The position numbers and the translations under genes were made by a program. The notes under the pieces were generated by a model, which was not told the DNA's origin, did no database searches, and worked only from the letters and a program-made list of their open reading frames with translations. Of a stretch of DNA of 64,000 nt, positions 1 through 9,517 are shown in pieces. The stretch comes from Longibacter salinarum (GTDB lineage Bacteria > Bacteroidota > Rhodothermia > Rhodothermales > Salinibacteraceae): contig NZ_PDEQ01000009.1 in the NCBI RefSeq assembly GCF_002554795.1, positions 1 through 64,000 of the forward strand. Reading direction: 5' to 3'. The stretch's first letter is position 1; each line of letters starts with the position of its first letter.

Positions 1-1
1 T

Positions 2-139
2 CCGGGTCTTACGCAGTGGAGGAAGCTGTTGGCAAATGGCTCGCTCGATGCTATCTTGAAGGCGTCGGCTGTTGCTCATCGGTCCACACGGAGAAGTGAG
101 TGGGTGTCCACCCTCAACCTTCGTGTGCGTCGCCGGTGA
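2..139 (+). CDS. Possible 3' end of a gene entering from the left
   Basis: Frame 2 is open from the window edge for 45 codons and stops at TGA (137-139). The residues read like a plausible basic C-terminus (it ends LRVRRR). No family can be recognised from so short a piece, and random open reading of this length is common in GC-rich DNA. Nothing else between 1 and 187 looks coding. Confidence 0.2.
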   Translation, partial: PGLTQWRKLLANGSLDAILKASAVAHRSTRRSEWVSTLNLRVRRR

Positions 140-187
140 TGCAACAGCCGTTTTGTATCAAATCTGAAACTGTCCGGTAGCTAGCTC

Positions 188-229
188 TGAACCCTGAACT
201 CTGAACCCTGAACTCTGAACTGTGAACTA
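188..229. repeat. Heptad tandem repeat (TGAACYC type), six units
   Basis: Six consecutive 7-bp units of the form TGAACCC or TGAACTC run without a gap. The last unit contains the stop codon of the minus-strand transglycosylase gene (CTA at 227-229). The same unit recurs at 55739-55766. This looks like the short tandemly repeated repetitive (STRR) class known from cyanobacteria; that assignment is by analogy. Confidence 0.75.
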
Positions 230-1867
230 CCTCGTAGAGGCGAGTTGACCGCTTGCGGCTTTATGCTTCGAGTCCTTGGCGTCGGCTGTTGGAAGCGCCG
301 GCACCGCGATGGGGCGGGTGGCGCGGCTGCCGTAGCGAACGCGAATCGGTCGGGCGTCGGCACTGGAGACGATCTCGCTGTTGCCGAGATACTTCGCCGC
401 AGGCACCGTAAGCATACGTCCCACCTCAATCTCGGCGGGGTGCACGTTATTGGCCTGCAGCAACGACGGCCGACTCACATGATACCGTTTCGCAATGTGC
501 CCCGCGGTTTCTCCCGTCTGAACCGCATGTTTCAGGTGGGAGGTGCGCTCTGCTTCCGAGAGAGCATCGAAGTTGCTCTTGAACGTCGGATAGCTCCCGT
601 AGGGCAATCGAATGTAGTACGGCTCGTCTGAAGGCGGAACGCGGTCGGCCCGGAGCTCCGGGTTCAGGGCGCGAACGGTCTGCACATCGGCCTCCGCGAG
701 CTGGGCAACCTGCTCAAGCTCCATCGTCGCATCCACCGGCACGTGGTCGAAGGCATAGCGAGGCCCCGGCGTAACACGCTTCAGGTCAAAGGCAGCCGGA
801 TTGGAGATGATGATCGATGTCGCGATGAAGAGCGGGACGTAATTCCGCGTCTCCTCCGGCAGGTCATCGTAAATGTCCCAGTACGTCGGTTCACGATGCA
901 TTCGGCGGCGCGCTTTCGCCAGCTCGCGCTTCACCCGGGCTGGACTCACGTTGTAGCCGGCAAGCGCCAGATGCCAGTCACCTCCAAACATGTCATGCAG
1001 ATCTCGGAGGTGTCGAGCAGCAGCGCGCGTTGCCTTTTCCGGATCGCGACGTTCGTCGACCCACGGATCGATCGTGAGACCGTAACGCCGGCCCGTTTCC
1101 GCAACGAACTGCCAGAGTCCACCGGCGCTCGCATGACTATGCGCGTACGGGTTCAGACCACTCTCGACCAGCGCGAGATATTTCAGTTCATCCGGGACAT
1201 TCTCCTCCGCAAAGATGTGTTCGATCATCGGAAAGTACGTCTCCGCCCGGCGAAGCCACGGATACAGATGCAAATTCCGATTCTTCAACAGGAAGGCCAT
1301 TGCCTCCCTCACCCGTGGGTTCACGGTCATCGGAACGTCGGTATCCATCTCGCGAAGGTCCGACGGGAGGGCATTCTCCAGACGCGGGTCGTCGGACTGG
1401 TTGACTGCCGTAAAAACACCTTTGCGCAGGTCGTAAATGCTTCCGCGCGGCAGATCGAGCGTATCAGGGACACCGTACACCTCCCGATATTCTGACGTAA
1501 TGGCCTGGAAGACGCTCTGGAACCGGGGCTGATGAGCGAGACCGGGACGGCGGATCAATGTGGCCAGGTCACGAATGGCCGTATCCAGCACCCGACGGCT
1601 TTTCACTGTGTCGCCACGAGCCTGCATTGACATCAGTCGAGCCTGGTGGCGGTACAGGCGTTCGATATGACGAAATGCCTCCTGCTTGGAGACCGAATCG
1701 GTAGCGACCGGATGATTGGCATACACGACCCGATTGGTCTGTGCATCCATCCACGTCCACGCTGTGTCCGGGTTGACGTGCGACGGAGCCACGGCGGATT
1801 GATTGATCCACGCGGAGACAGCGAGGCTAAGAAGTGCAATTGAAAGCAGTAACGTTCGCTTTGTCAT
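227..1867 (-). CDS. MltD-like membrane-bound lytic murein transglycosylase with LysM
   Basis: The product (546 aa) should cleave the glycan strands of peptidoglycan in the periplasm. A hydrophobic N-terminal signal/anchor (residues 5-20) is followed by an unrecognised region, then a lytic transglycosylase (SLT) domain near 225-340. The catalytic Glu is in ALVESGLNP (about E235), and GLWQF and AGYNVSPARV are typical MltD-type motifs. One LysM domain lies near 440-490 (QTGETAGHIAKRYHVS). The ATG at 1867 was chosen over an in-frame GTG at 1918 because it starts directly at the signal peptide and is preceded by a GAGAGGG purine stretch. The gene stands alone; its stop codon lies inside a heptad repeat. 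Family assignment is firm; the exact substrate is not visible. Confidence 0.9.
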   Translation of the reverse strand: MTKRTLLLSIALLSLAVSAWINQSAVAPSHVNPDTAWTWMDAQTNRVVYANHPVATDSVSKQEAFRHIERLYRHQARLMSMQARGDTVKSRRVLDTAIRDLATLIRRPGLAHQPRFQSVFQAITSEYREVYGVPDTLDLPRGSIYDLRKGVFTAVNQSDDPRLENALPSDLREMDTDVPMTVNPRVREAMAFLLKNRNLHLYPWLRRAETYFPMIEHIFAEENVPDELKYLALVESGLNPYAHSHASAGGLWQFVAETGRRYGLTIDPWVDERRDPEKATRAAARHLRDLHDMFGGDWHLALAGYNVSPARVKRELAKARRRMHREPTYWDIYDDLPEETRNYVPLFIATSIIISNPAAFDLKRVTPGPRYAFDHVPVDATMELEQVAQLAEADVQTVRALNPELRADRVPPSDEPYYIRLPYGSYPTFKSNFDALSEAERTSHLKHAVQTGETAGHIAKRYHVSRPSLLQANNVHPAEIEVGRMLTVPAAKYLGNSEIVSSADARPIRVRYGSRATRPIAVPALPTADAKDSKHKAASGQLASTR

Positions 1868-2330
1868 CCATTTCCCTCTCAGAGAAGAGGGTATTATGAA
1901 CAGACCTGCGCGCTGCACCTTGACGGCAAAACGCGAGCCGAAGAAACGGCTTCGTTTCGGTCATCATCTGCTCTTCTCACCTGTGGATCTCTCCAACAAC
2001 GGCGTGAGACGACGAGAGCGACGGTGTCATTTCCTTTTTTAAAGCCGCTGCATGTATCGGAGACGTCACACGTTTCCTTTTCCCCACTACACGCAGTGGT
2101 GGTAAAATGACCTATGTTTTTTCGAGATTGGAGTGCGCCAACCAGCCCGTCCCCCATCAGTTTCAAGATACAACCGGCGGTTTCGTCATCGTTAATCATA
2201 CGACGACGGCCCTTTCCGTTACGAATGCTCCAAGTTAACGGCGCAAGAGAACGGCCCTCATTCTCTTCTTACCGATTGCACGTCGGTTTTTTCTACAGGC
2301 CGTTTGTGGGCTGACCGCCCAACCTTACAA
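1868..2330. other. Intergenic region without recognised gene
   Basis: About 460 bp between the transglycosylase start and the kinase stop. No credible coding region on either strand. It must hold the promoter of the minus-strand transglycosylase gene, but no clear -35/-10 pair was found. Confidence 0.5.
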
Positions 2331-5300
2331 TTATTCCCCTGCGACACGGGATCTCGTGGATGCACTTGAACTTGCTCGGCCCTGAGGGGCGGTAGGAGGC
2401 TCGTCGCGCTCCCTTTTTGGGTCTTGCCGAGGAAATGAAACGTGGAAGCTGCTGCCTTCTCCCTCCACCGAGTCAACAACGATCCGACCGTTCATCACGT
2501 CCACGAGTTGTCCGGCAACGGCGAGGCCGATTCCGCTACCTTCATATGCCCGCGCCATCCCCCGCGACTGCTGTTCGAATCCGACGAACAGATTGGGCAT
2601 GAACGCTGGATCGATGCCAATCCCTGTATCTCGAACGGTGATCCCCACCTCGGCGTCATCCCGCCAGAGCTCTACCCCGACGTTGCCCTCCTCCGTAAAC
2701 TTGATTGCATTATCGACGAGGTGGTGGACAATTCGTTCGACAAAGTGAGGGTCGACGTACGCATACAACTTGTCATCCGGGATCGAAACGTTGAATCCGA
2801 GGGTCTTCTGCTCTGCGTTCGGCGACAGTTCGGTCACCACCGTGTTGACGGGTGTGCGCAAATCGACCCATTTTTGCACGGGACGGATCGTTCCCGATCG
2901 TAAACCCGCGAGGTCGAGCACCGCGTTCAGGGTATGGAGAAGTCGGTAGCCGTTCTTCTCGATTAGTTTCAGGTACATCGCGACCCCGTGCGGGACATCG
3001 TCCTGCAAGACCTGAGCAAAGCCGATTATGTTCGTGAGGGGCGTTCGCAATTCGTGCGAGGTGTTGGCCAGGAAGTACTCTTTCATCCGATTCAGTTCGC
3101 GCAACCGCTCGTTCGCCCTCGTCAGGCTCTGCGTGACTTGCTGCTCAGCCTGCAACTGAGCCTCCGTCTTGCTCGTCCGCTCCTCGGCTCGGCGTCGGCG
3201 TCGCACGGCCACCCGATATCGCCAGATTGACACAGCGAGTCCCGCGATGATCAGCAGATACGCCACGTAGGCTGCGGTCGTACGATACCACGGCGGCGCG
3301 ACGATAAACTCCAGCCGAGAGGATGTACTCGTGACGCCGTCCACGGTGCGGGCCTGGATTTCAAACTGGTATACCCGTTCGCGAAGCCGGGGATAGCCGA
3401 TCTCCGCGCGTCGGGACCAGTCGGACCATTCGGCGTTTCGCCCGATGAGTCGGGTGCGATAGAGCGGAGGCGACTCGGCATCAAAGTTAGGCGCAGCGAA
3501 CTGGATGACGGGACTGTTCATGGAATGCGAAAGCGATAGAGGGGCACTCCGATCAGCACGACTGCCTCGTACGACGGTTTTCTCCGATCCGGCAACGACT
3601 CGACGAACCAACACGGGAGGCGCCTCATCAGAAGAGGCTGGATCCTGTGGGTCGTAAAAGAGCAGGTCATCTCCGCGGCCAATCCAGAGTCCCCCGGACG
3701 ATGCCTCGCGGAGACGCACCGTTTCGTTTCCCGGAAAGCTTAGACCTGAAACCGGGGTCCATTCGAAAGCATCAAGCCGAATTGAGTCGCCCTCGGGTAT
3801 AGTGCCGGCATACAACCGCTCTCCTGCGACGAGCCATGCTCTCTTTTGGTCAGAAACATACCGAAATGTCCGAACCGGTTTGCTGTCTCCTGGCACGAGC
3901 GAGTGCTCTTGCACGAACCTACCCGATTCCTCATTCCACCGATAAATCCCCGACCGGGACACCAGCAGTAAATTGTTTTCAACGACGGTGAACGCAAAGC
4001 CCTCGACCGCCGTCGTCGGATCCAGGGACATATGGCGGACCGCACTGATCTCAGGCCCTTCATCAATCCGAAATCGAAGAATCGTGCCTGGATCGACGGC
4101 CGCCCATATTTCTCCGTCATACTCCGCCAGGCTGTGAATCGAGGCGTCGGCGTTCTCTGCGTACGAAGTGGACCACGTCTGGCCCTTGTTTTCGGCAATA
4201 ACCAATCCTCCTCGCATGGTCGCCAGGAGGAGCTGGTCCGGATGGCTTGAGGGTAAGAGCGCGGTCTGCATATTCCGTCGAAGAATGTCGATCTGCTCAT
4301 CGTCGGAGCCGAGCATCCACGCCCGTGATAGATCGTCGACCAGGAGTCCCCATTTTGTCGTCGTCAGCCCGTTTACGACGGACGAACCGGCCACGCGCTC
4401 AAACGGAGTCGACTCGAGCGGGAGAGCGTTCTCGACTTGTTTTCGCATGCGAAACAGGCCCGATCCCGTACCCACGTACAGCTCGCCGCGATGGGATGCG
4501 ATGGCCTCAATCTGACCGCGGAGCCCCGATCGTTCGCCATAATATTTGACGCGGGATAGCCCCCCGAGCCGCATCACTCCCTCGTTGTTGAAACCGATCC
4601 AGATTTCACCTTGCATCCCCGGATGAATCGCGTTCACCACGCCGTCAGGAAGCTCGTGCCCGGGCCGGAGGTGGTACACGATCGCCCCCTCCGAATCCAT
4701 GATAATGACGCCGCGACCGAGGGTGGCGAGCGCGTAGAGGGGCTCTCCCCGCCCCATGCGGATGGTGGATCCGGCGTAGACACGCGTCGTGCGCAGGATC
4801 GAGTCGGCCTCGATCGATACAGGCTGTGCCCCGTCCTCACTGACCAGATATGCGCCCTGTGACCCCGTCACCGCCATCATCCCACCACTCGGATGAAGCG
4901 CAAGGAAATGGATGGACCGGTTTTGGAACGCATTCCCGCCAGAAACGGGGCGGAGGATACCACCAACAAGCTCAAGGAGCCCTCGATCGAAGTCACGAAC
5001 GAAGAGCCTACCGTCTACCAGATGGGCCGTGTGAAAGGTGCCGTCGCTTCGCCAGACGTCCAGCGCGTCGCCATCCCATCGATAAATGGCCCGCTGCGTC
5101 TGAAAGTACGTGTACGTGTCAGTCGCGCCTGCAAACCACACGGTGCCGGTCCCATCCGAGTCAGGCGAACGATCGGATGCACGGAGATTCGGAAGTAGCG
5201 AGCGAAAGCGCAGGACGCCGCGATCATCCGGCTCCAGCACGCCGATGTCATCATTCGAGCCGACGTACATCCGGCCGTCGTGTCCCTGCGTCACCACCCT

Positions 5301-5645
5301 AGCAGTGCCGACGGCCGCTCCCTCCTCCGTTGAGTCGATCGGGATGGTCAACCAGTGCTCGCCGTCAAATGCCTGGACCCCGCGATGGCTCCCCGCGACG
5401 TACACCACCCGGCTGGAATCCTGCGCGATGTCCCACACCTGCCGCTCGGCGGGCGTATCGTCCGGATCGTAGTGGACGACCGGATGGGGAAGTCCCTGCG
5501 GAAAGACGCGTTCCGATGCCGACTGGCCGAATGCAGTGCCAAACCCCGTTGTGATGAGCATCACGAAGAGGATTCCCGCCAGTGCAAACCGATGTCCCCC
5601 GCCGGCGCTTCGCCCAAACACGACCGGAGCAGCACATACGGACAT
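2331..5645 (-). CDS. Two-component sensor histidine kinase with beta-propeller sensor
   Basis: This large envelope sensor kinase (1104 aa) has a signal peptide (FALAGILFVMLITTGFGTAFG). A long periplasmic region follows with repeats typical of two-component regulator propellers (short blades with DG and WIG/WIGF motifs). Next come a Y_Y_Y-like domain, one transmembrane helix (YVAYLLIIAGLAVSIW) and a short coiled coil. The HisKA domain has phospho-acceptor His864 in SHELRTPL, and the HATPase_c domain has N box HHLVDNAIKF and G boxes DTGIGID and GSGIGLA. Unlike many Bacteroidota hybrid systems it ends after the ATPase domain, with no receiver or AraC domain. The ATG at 5645 opens a good signal peptide; the upstream in-frame TTG (5741) does not. 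No response regulator gene lies next to it. The ligand is unknown; propeller sensors often respond to glycans. Confidence 0.9.
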   Translation of the reverse strand: MSVCAAPVVFGRSAGGGHRFALAGILFVMLITTGFGTAFGQSASERVFPQGLPHPVVHYDPDDTPAERQVWDIAQDSSRVVYVAGSHRGVQAFDGEHWLTIPIDSTEEGAAVGTARVVTQGHDGRMYVGSNDDIGVLEPDDRGVLRFRSLLPNLRASDRSPDSDGTGTVWFAGATDTYTYFQTQRAIYRWDGDALDVWRSDGTFHTAHLVDGRLFVRDFDRGLLELVGGILRPVSGGNAFQNRSIHFLALHPSGGMMAVTGSQGAYLVSEDGAQPVSIEADSILRTTRVYAGSTIRMGRGEPLYALATLGRGVIIMDSEGAIVYHLRPGHELPDGVVNAIHPGMQGEIWIGFNNEGVMRLGGLSRVKYYGERSGLRGQIEAIASHRGELYVGTGSGLFRMRKQVENALPLESTPFERVAGSSVVNGLTTTKWGLLVDDLSRAWMLGSDDEQIDILRRNMQTALLPSSHPDQLLLATMRGGLVIAENKGQTWSTSYAENADASIHSLAEYDGEIWAAVDPGTILRFRIDEGPEISAVRHMSLDPTTAVEGFAFTVVENNLLLVSRSGIYRWNEESGRFVQEHSLVPGDSKPVRTFRYVSDQKRAWLVAGERLYAGTIPEGDSIRLDAFEWTPVSGLSFPGNETVRLREASSGGLWIGRGDDLLFYDPQDPASSDEAPPVLVRRVVAGSEKTVVRGSRADRSAPLSLSHSMNSPVIQFAAPNFDAESPPLYRTRLIGRNAEWSDWSRRAEIGYPRLRERVYQFEIQARTVDGVTSTSSRLEFIVAPPWYRTTAAYVAYLLIIAGLAVSIWRYRVAVRRRRRAEERTSKTEAQLQAEQQVTQSLTRANERLRELNRMKEYFLANTSHELRTPLTNIIGFAQVLQDDVPHGVAMYLKLIEKNGYRLLHTLNAVLDLAGLRSGTIRPVQKWVDLRTPVNTVVTELSPNAEQKTLGFNVSIPDDKLYAYVDPHFVERIVHHLVDNAIKFTEEGNVGVELWRDDAEVGITVRDTGIGIDPAFMPNLFVGFEQQSRGMARAYEGSGIGLAVAGQLVDVMNGRIVVDSVEGEGSSFHVSFPRQDPKRERDEPPTAPQGRASSSASTRSRVAGE

Positions 5646-5985
5646 GTGCCCGCCCGACACGAAGGACGAATGGAAGGGAGTGTTGATAGAGCGAGGCACG
5701 GCGACCGAACAGGGGTAACACGAGGAAGAGGGCGTGTGCAATCGTTTTCAAATGACGCCGTCACGCACAGCGATGCAGCATCTCATCTTACGGCGTTTCA
5801 CCTGAAGACAACCTGCACTACTTTGAATAAGATACTGAATGAAAATGTGTTTGTATAGCGAAGAGAGGATCGTTGCGGTTCCATCAAAAACTCGGATGGG
5901 CAGGCCCCGCTTCCGCAAGACCCGCCCATGATCCAGAGCCGAATGAAAATCTCCCTTCCGCTACACAACGGAAAAAGAATGTACG
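5646..5985. other. Intergenic region; weak terminator-like hairpin
   Basis: About 340 bp without a gene. The arms ATGGGC (5896-5901) and GCCCAT (5924-5929) can pair. In minus-strand transcripts coming from the carboxylase gene the hairpin is followed by a TTTTTG run, so it could be a weak terminator. Confidence 0.35.
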
Positions 5986-7617
5986 TTAAAGGGGAAGGTT
6001 GCCGTGCTTCTTGCGCGGGTTGTTGACGACCTTGTTCTCCAGCATGTCGAATCCGCGGATCAGGCGTTCGCGCGTTTCGCTCGGTTTGATGATGTCGTCG
6101 ATGTATCCATGCTCGGCTGCAACGTACGGGTTTGCAAACTTCTCCCGATACTGCTCGATGAAGGCATCTTTTTTCGCCTGCGGGTCCTCAGCATTCGCGA
6201 TTTCTCGCCGGTAGATAATCTCGACGGCCCCCTCCGGTCCCATCACGGCGATCTCGGCGGTCGGCCAAGCGAGGTTAATGTCTCCGCCGATATGCTTGGA
6301 GTTCATGACGTCGTAGGCGCCACCATATGCCTTTCGGGTAATGACGGTGATGCGCGGCACGGTCGCCTCGCAGAACGCATACAGGAGTTTCGCCCCGTGC
6401 TTGATGATGCCGTTCCACTCCTGATCCGTGCCCGGAAGGAATCCCGGGACGTCCTCGAACACGAGCAACGGAATGTTAAACGCGTCGCAGAATCGAACGA
6501 ATCGTGCGCCCTTGATGGACGCATCGATGTCCAAGACGCCAGCGAGAACGGCCGGCTGATTGGCCACGATACCGATCGGACGTCCGCCGAGACGGGAGAA
6601 GCCGGTGATCAGGTTCTCACCGAAGTCAGGCATGATTTCGAAGAAGTCGGCGTCGTCGACGATGTGGCGAGCCACCTCGCGCATGTCGTACGGCTTGTTC
6701 GGCGACGCCGGGACCAGCGTATCGAGCGCGGATGCATCGAGCGAGTTGTTGGCCTGCTTGCGTGGCTGCTTCGGCGGATCCTCCTCGCAGTTGAGCGGCA
6801 GGTAGCCCATCAGCTTGCGGATCCGGAGCAGGCAATCGACGTCGTTGCTACACGTCACGTGCGATACGCCGCTCTTGCTCGCGTGCGTTCGGGCGCCGCC
6901 AAGTTCATCGCTGGTGACCTCCTCCTGGGTGACCGTTTTCACGACGTGCGGGCCGGTCACGAACATGTAGCTGGAGCCCTCCACCATGAAGGTGAAGTCC
7001 GTGATCGCGGGGCTGTATACCGCACCACCCGCGCACGGGCCCATGATGGCCGAAATCTGCGGGATGACCCCCGAGGCGTCAACATTCAGCTTGAAGATGT
7101 CGGCATAGCCGCCGAGCGACTTGACGCCTTCCTGGATGCGCGCACCGCCAGAGTCGTTGAGCCCGATTACAGGAGCGCCATTCTCCATGGCCGTTTCCAT
7201 CAGCCGAACAATCTTGTCGGCGTGGGCGCGACCGAGCGAGCCCCCGAACACCGTGAAGTCCTGGCTGAAGACGTAAACGAGGCGCCCGTCGATGGTCCCG
7301 TGGCCTGTCACGACGCCATCGCCATACGGGCGGTTGTCCTCCAGTCCGTAGTCCGACTCCTGGTGCCGAACGAAGGTACCCATCTCGACGAACGAATCGT
7401 CGTCGAGCAGGATGTCGATGCGCTCACGGGCGGTCAGCTTGTCTTTATCGTGCTGACGCTGAATGCGCGCCTCGCCTCCGCCCAGCTTTGCTTCGTCCCG
7501 CCGCCGGTCAAGGTCATCGTGAAGTTCCTCATGCGTGGCATCAGGCGGAACGCCGTTCCCAGACGGGGCGGTATCGGACGGGCTATCGGTCGTCGTACGC
7601 GGCTCGGAATCGCTCAT
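5986..7617 (-). CDS. pccB: Propionyl-CoA carboxylase beta chain (carboxyltransferase)
   Basis: This is the carboxyltransferase subunit (543 aa) of a biotin-dependent acyl-CoA carboxylase. It moves carboxyl from carboxybiotin to propionyl-CoA (or acetyl-CoA) in the cytosol. The N-terminus carries the family opening ([16 protein letters not shown]). Two crotonase-like halves follow, with conserved [39 protein letters not shown] and, in the second half, [20 protein letters not shown] and [11 protein letters not shown]. Length fits the PccB family (510-550 aa). A serine/threonine-rich, acidic N-terminal extension precedes the domain. The ATG at 7617 was preferred to a TTG at 7644. No biotin carboxylase or carrier gene is adjacent, so the partner subunit must be elsewhere. 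Family is certain; propionyl versus acetyl preference is inferred from similarity to PccB-type sequences. Confidence 0.93.
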   Translation of the reverse strand: MSDSEPRTTTDSPSDTAPSGNGVPPDATHEELHDDLDRRRDEAKLGGGEARIQRQHDKDKLTARERIDILLDDDSFVEMGTFVRHQESDYGLEDNRPYGDGVVTGHGTIDGRLVYVFSQDFTVFGGSLGRAHADKIVRLMETAMENGAPVIGLNDSGGARIQEGVKSLGGYADIFKLNVDASGVIPQISAIMGPCAGGAVYSPAITDFTFMVEGSSYMFVTGPHVVKTVTQEEVTSDELGGARTHASKSGVSHVTCSNDVDCLLRIRKLMGYLPLNCEEDPPKQPRKQANNSLDASALDTLVPASPNKPYDMREVARHIVDDADFFEIMPDFGENLITGFSRLGGRPIGIVANQPAVLAGVLDIDASIKGARFVRFCDAFNIPLLVFEDVPGFLPGTDQEWNGIIKHGAKLLYAFCEATVPRITVITRKAYGGAYDVMNSKHIGGDINLAWPTAEIAVMGPEGAVEIIYRREIANAEDPQAKKDAFIEQYREKFANPYVAAEHGYIDDIIKPSETRERLIRGFDMLENKVVNNPRKKHGNLPL

Positions 7618-7888
7618 GGCAGGGTGTCTGGAGTGGAAATTCAAAACGGCGAGCCGCGGGCTGCTCTTCCACGGCCTACGCGGTCACAGAATCGGCGTCG
7701 TCTAGAGCATCGCAGGCTCCGCAGCGGATCGACCGTACCGACGACGATTCATAAACGGAAAGTAGGTTTCAGCGCCAACGGCGTCAATGAAGAAGGAGTG
7801 AGGGGATGCGTCGATCATTTCAGAAATCGCAGCCCCGACGCCGGACACCGCTCACGTACGGCAGCAGAAGCTGGTGAAAAGGCATCTT

Positions 7889-9304
7889 CTATCCGCGCCG
7901 GAAGCGCGCCTCGACGGCGTTGGTGAAATGTACGGCAGCGTCGCTATAGATATTGATTTTATGCGCGCGGAAGACATCACGGGCAATGATCTGCGACGCC
8001 TCGTTCCAGGATTCTGCGTGCTGCAAACGCAGCAAAACCTGCTCGTAGTCGTCGAGGTCACCGTTAAATAGCTGCCGGACGAAGACGCCACGCTGGGGCG
8101 GGTTGCTTTTCCCGAATACCTCCCGCTCGAGTGCCTCGATGTCTGCTTTCTCGTCCGCACTCATCTGCACCGGCGATCCCCCATTTTGAGCACCGGTCGT
8201 CGAGGCATCGGACGCCTGATGGCGGGTGGACGGCTCCGAAGAGACCGTCGGCTCTGCGTCATCGAACGGAGAAGAGAGCGACGGCTGCTCTTCGGATGCC
8301 TGCGATCGGCGCCCGGCTCCCTGCTGCCCCCGACGATACTGAGCCCAGAGGGGCTGGCCGCTCTCGCTTGAGTGTCCATTTCCCCGTGATGATGCGGATG
8401 GCCCCTGCTGAAATCGTTTCCAGAGGGGCGTGGACCCATCATCGGGTTCGCTGGCCGCCGATGTCCCGAGTCCCCAATCGTCGTCATCCCACGGTGCGGA
8501 TTCGTCCTTCGGACGCAGCGGCTCCGCCTCCGGGGCGCGCTCGTCGATGGAGCGCTGCTCGTTCAGAATTCGACGCAACCCGGAGGCTCCGATACGCGAC
8601 TGCCCATCTGCCTCCAGCTGATGCAGCCGATGAACCGCCTTTTCGTGCCCTTTCTCTTCAAAGAACGACTGCAACGGGCGAATCGGTATTTCGGCCCGGC
8701 CCGTGGCTGTTTCTGTCAGGTGGAGAAGCGGCTGCAGCAGATCCATCCACTGCTCCCGCGAGTAGTCGCTCGTAAGCCGCTCATCGATCTTGAGAAGAAA
8801 CCGGAGAAAGGTCGATCGATCGAACTCGCTCACTCCTTTTCGCTTGGCGTACGCTTCGACGGCATTCTGCAAATACGAGTAGGGCTGAAAAAACCTCATC
8901 CGCCACCGAATGCGGTCCAGGGGAAGAGCCTCTCCGCGCTTACCGAACACAAAGTCAGTGAGGACGGGAGCCGGCTGCAGAAGATAAGCGGTCACGTAGC
9001 GACAGGCCTGTTGCAGCGCGCCCGTCCATTCATCGCTCGGGATGCGAGCGTGCCTGGAAAGCACGTCCTGCACGTCACTCAGCGCCTCATGCACCTGTGG
9101 GGCGTCGTAGTCGATCCACTGACTCCCCGCACGGCGCAGGCGCTGGCTCTCGTGCCGGATCTGGTGATCCAGCAGCTGGGACAGGAAATGCTGAATGGCT
9201 CCGGGCATGGGGCCGTCTTGCAGGTCAGCCCGAGCATACGACTGCCCGGATGGGTACGACGACAGAAGACGTTCGTACAGCGGGTCGGCGATGGAACTAG
9301 ACAT
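7889..9304 (-). CDS. Hypothetical acidic protein
   Basis: I do not recognise this 471-aa protein. It has no signal peptide or membrane segment, so it is probably cytosolic. Residues 1-215 look helical and well ordered (many Leu, Arg and Asp, with repeated LxxLL patterns). Residues 230-385 are low-complexity, rich in Ser, Gly, Glu and Gln, and probably disordered. The last 80 residues (from ALEREVFGK) form a second compact, helical-looking segment. A folded-linker-folded layout like this suggests a scaffold or adaptor, but that is only a guess. It starts with ATG at 9304, is on the minus strand, and is separated from the divergent ABC permease gene by about 210 bp. Confidence 0.8.
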   Translation of the reverse strand: MSSSIADPLYERLLSSYPSGQSYARADLQDGPMPGAIQHFLSQLLDHQIRHESQRLRRAGSQWIDYDAPQVHEALSDVQDVLSRHARIPSDEWTGALQQACRYVTAYLLQPAPVLTDFVFGKRGEALPLDRIRWRMRFFQPYSYLQNAVEAYAKRKGVSEFDRSTFLRFLLKIDERLTSDYSREQWMDLLQPLLHLTETATGRAEIPIRPLQSFFEEKGHEKAVHRLHQLEADGQSRIGASGLRRILNEQRSIDERAPEAEPLRPKDESAPWDDDDWGLGTSAASEPDDGSTPLWKRFQQGPSASSRGNGHSSESGQPLWAQYRRGQQGAGRRSQASEEQPSLSSPFDDAEPTVSSEPSTRHQASDASTTGAQNGGSPVQMSADEKADIEALEREVFGKSNPPQRGVFVRQLFNGDLDDYEQVLLRLQHAESWNEASQIIARDVFRAHKINIYSDAAVHFTNAVEARFRRG

Positions 9305-9517
9305 CGGGCGTCGGACGAGAGCAGATTGAGGAAGAGAGCCGGCAAAAACCGGGGGGTGACACCAGAATCCATAACGTACGCATCCGGCAAACGTTTTTCA
9401 GAACGGAATGCGATTCGATGAACGACATCTCCTGGTGTCGATCGTATCCGGGTGTTCCTGCGGCGTGTTTCGATAAATGCGTTCTGTCTTCACGCTTACA
9501 GCAAGGTGAATGGTTGG

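Noticed and set aside
188-229. Reading the tandem repeats as a CRISPR array
   Set aside because: Units are 7 bp without spacers and no cas genes are present; they are tandem heptads.
6004-7926. A 640-codon open frame on the plus strand, antisense to pccB
   Set aside because: It is a shadow of the GC-rich codon pattern: composition is Arg/Val/Ala-rich without domains, and it runs across the whole carboxylase gene and beyond it.
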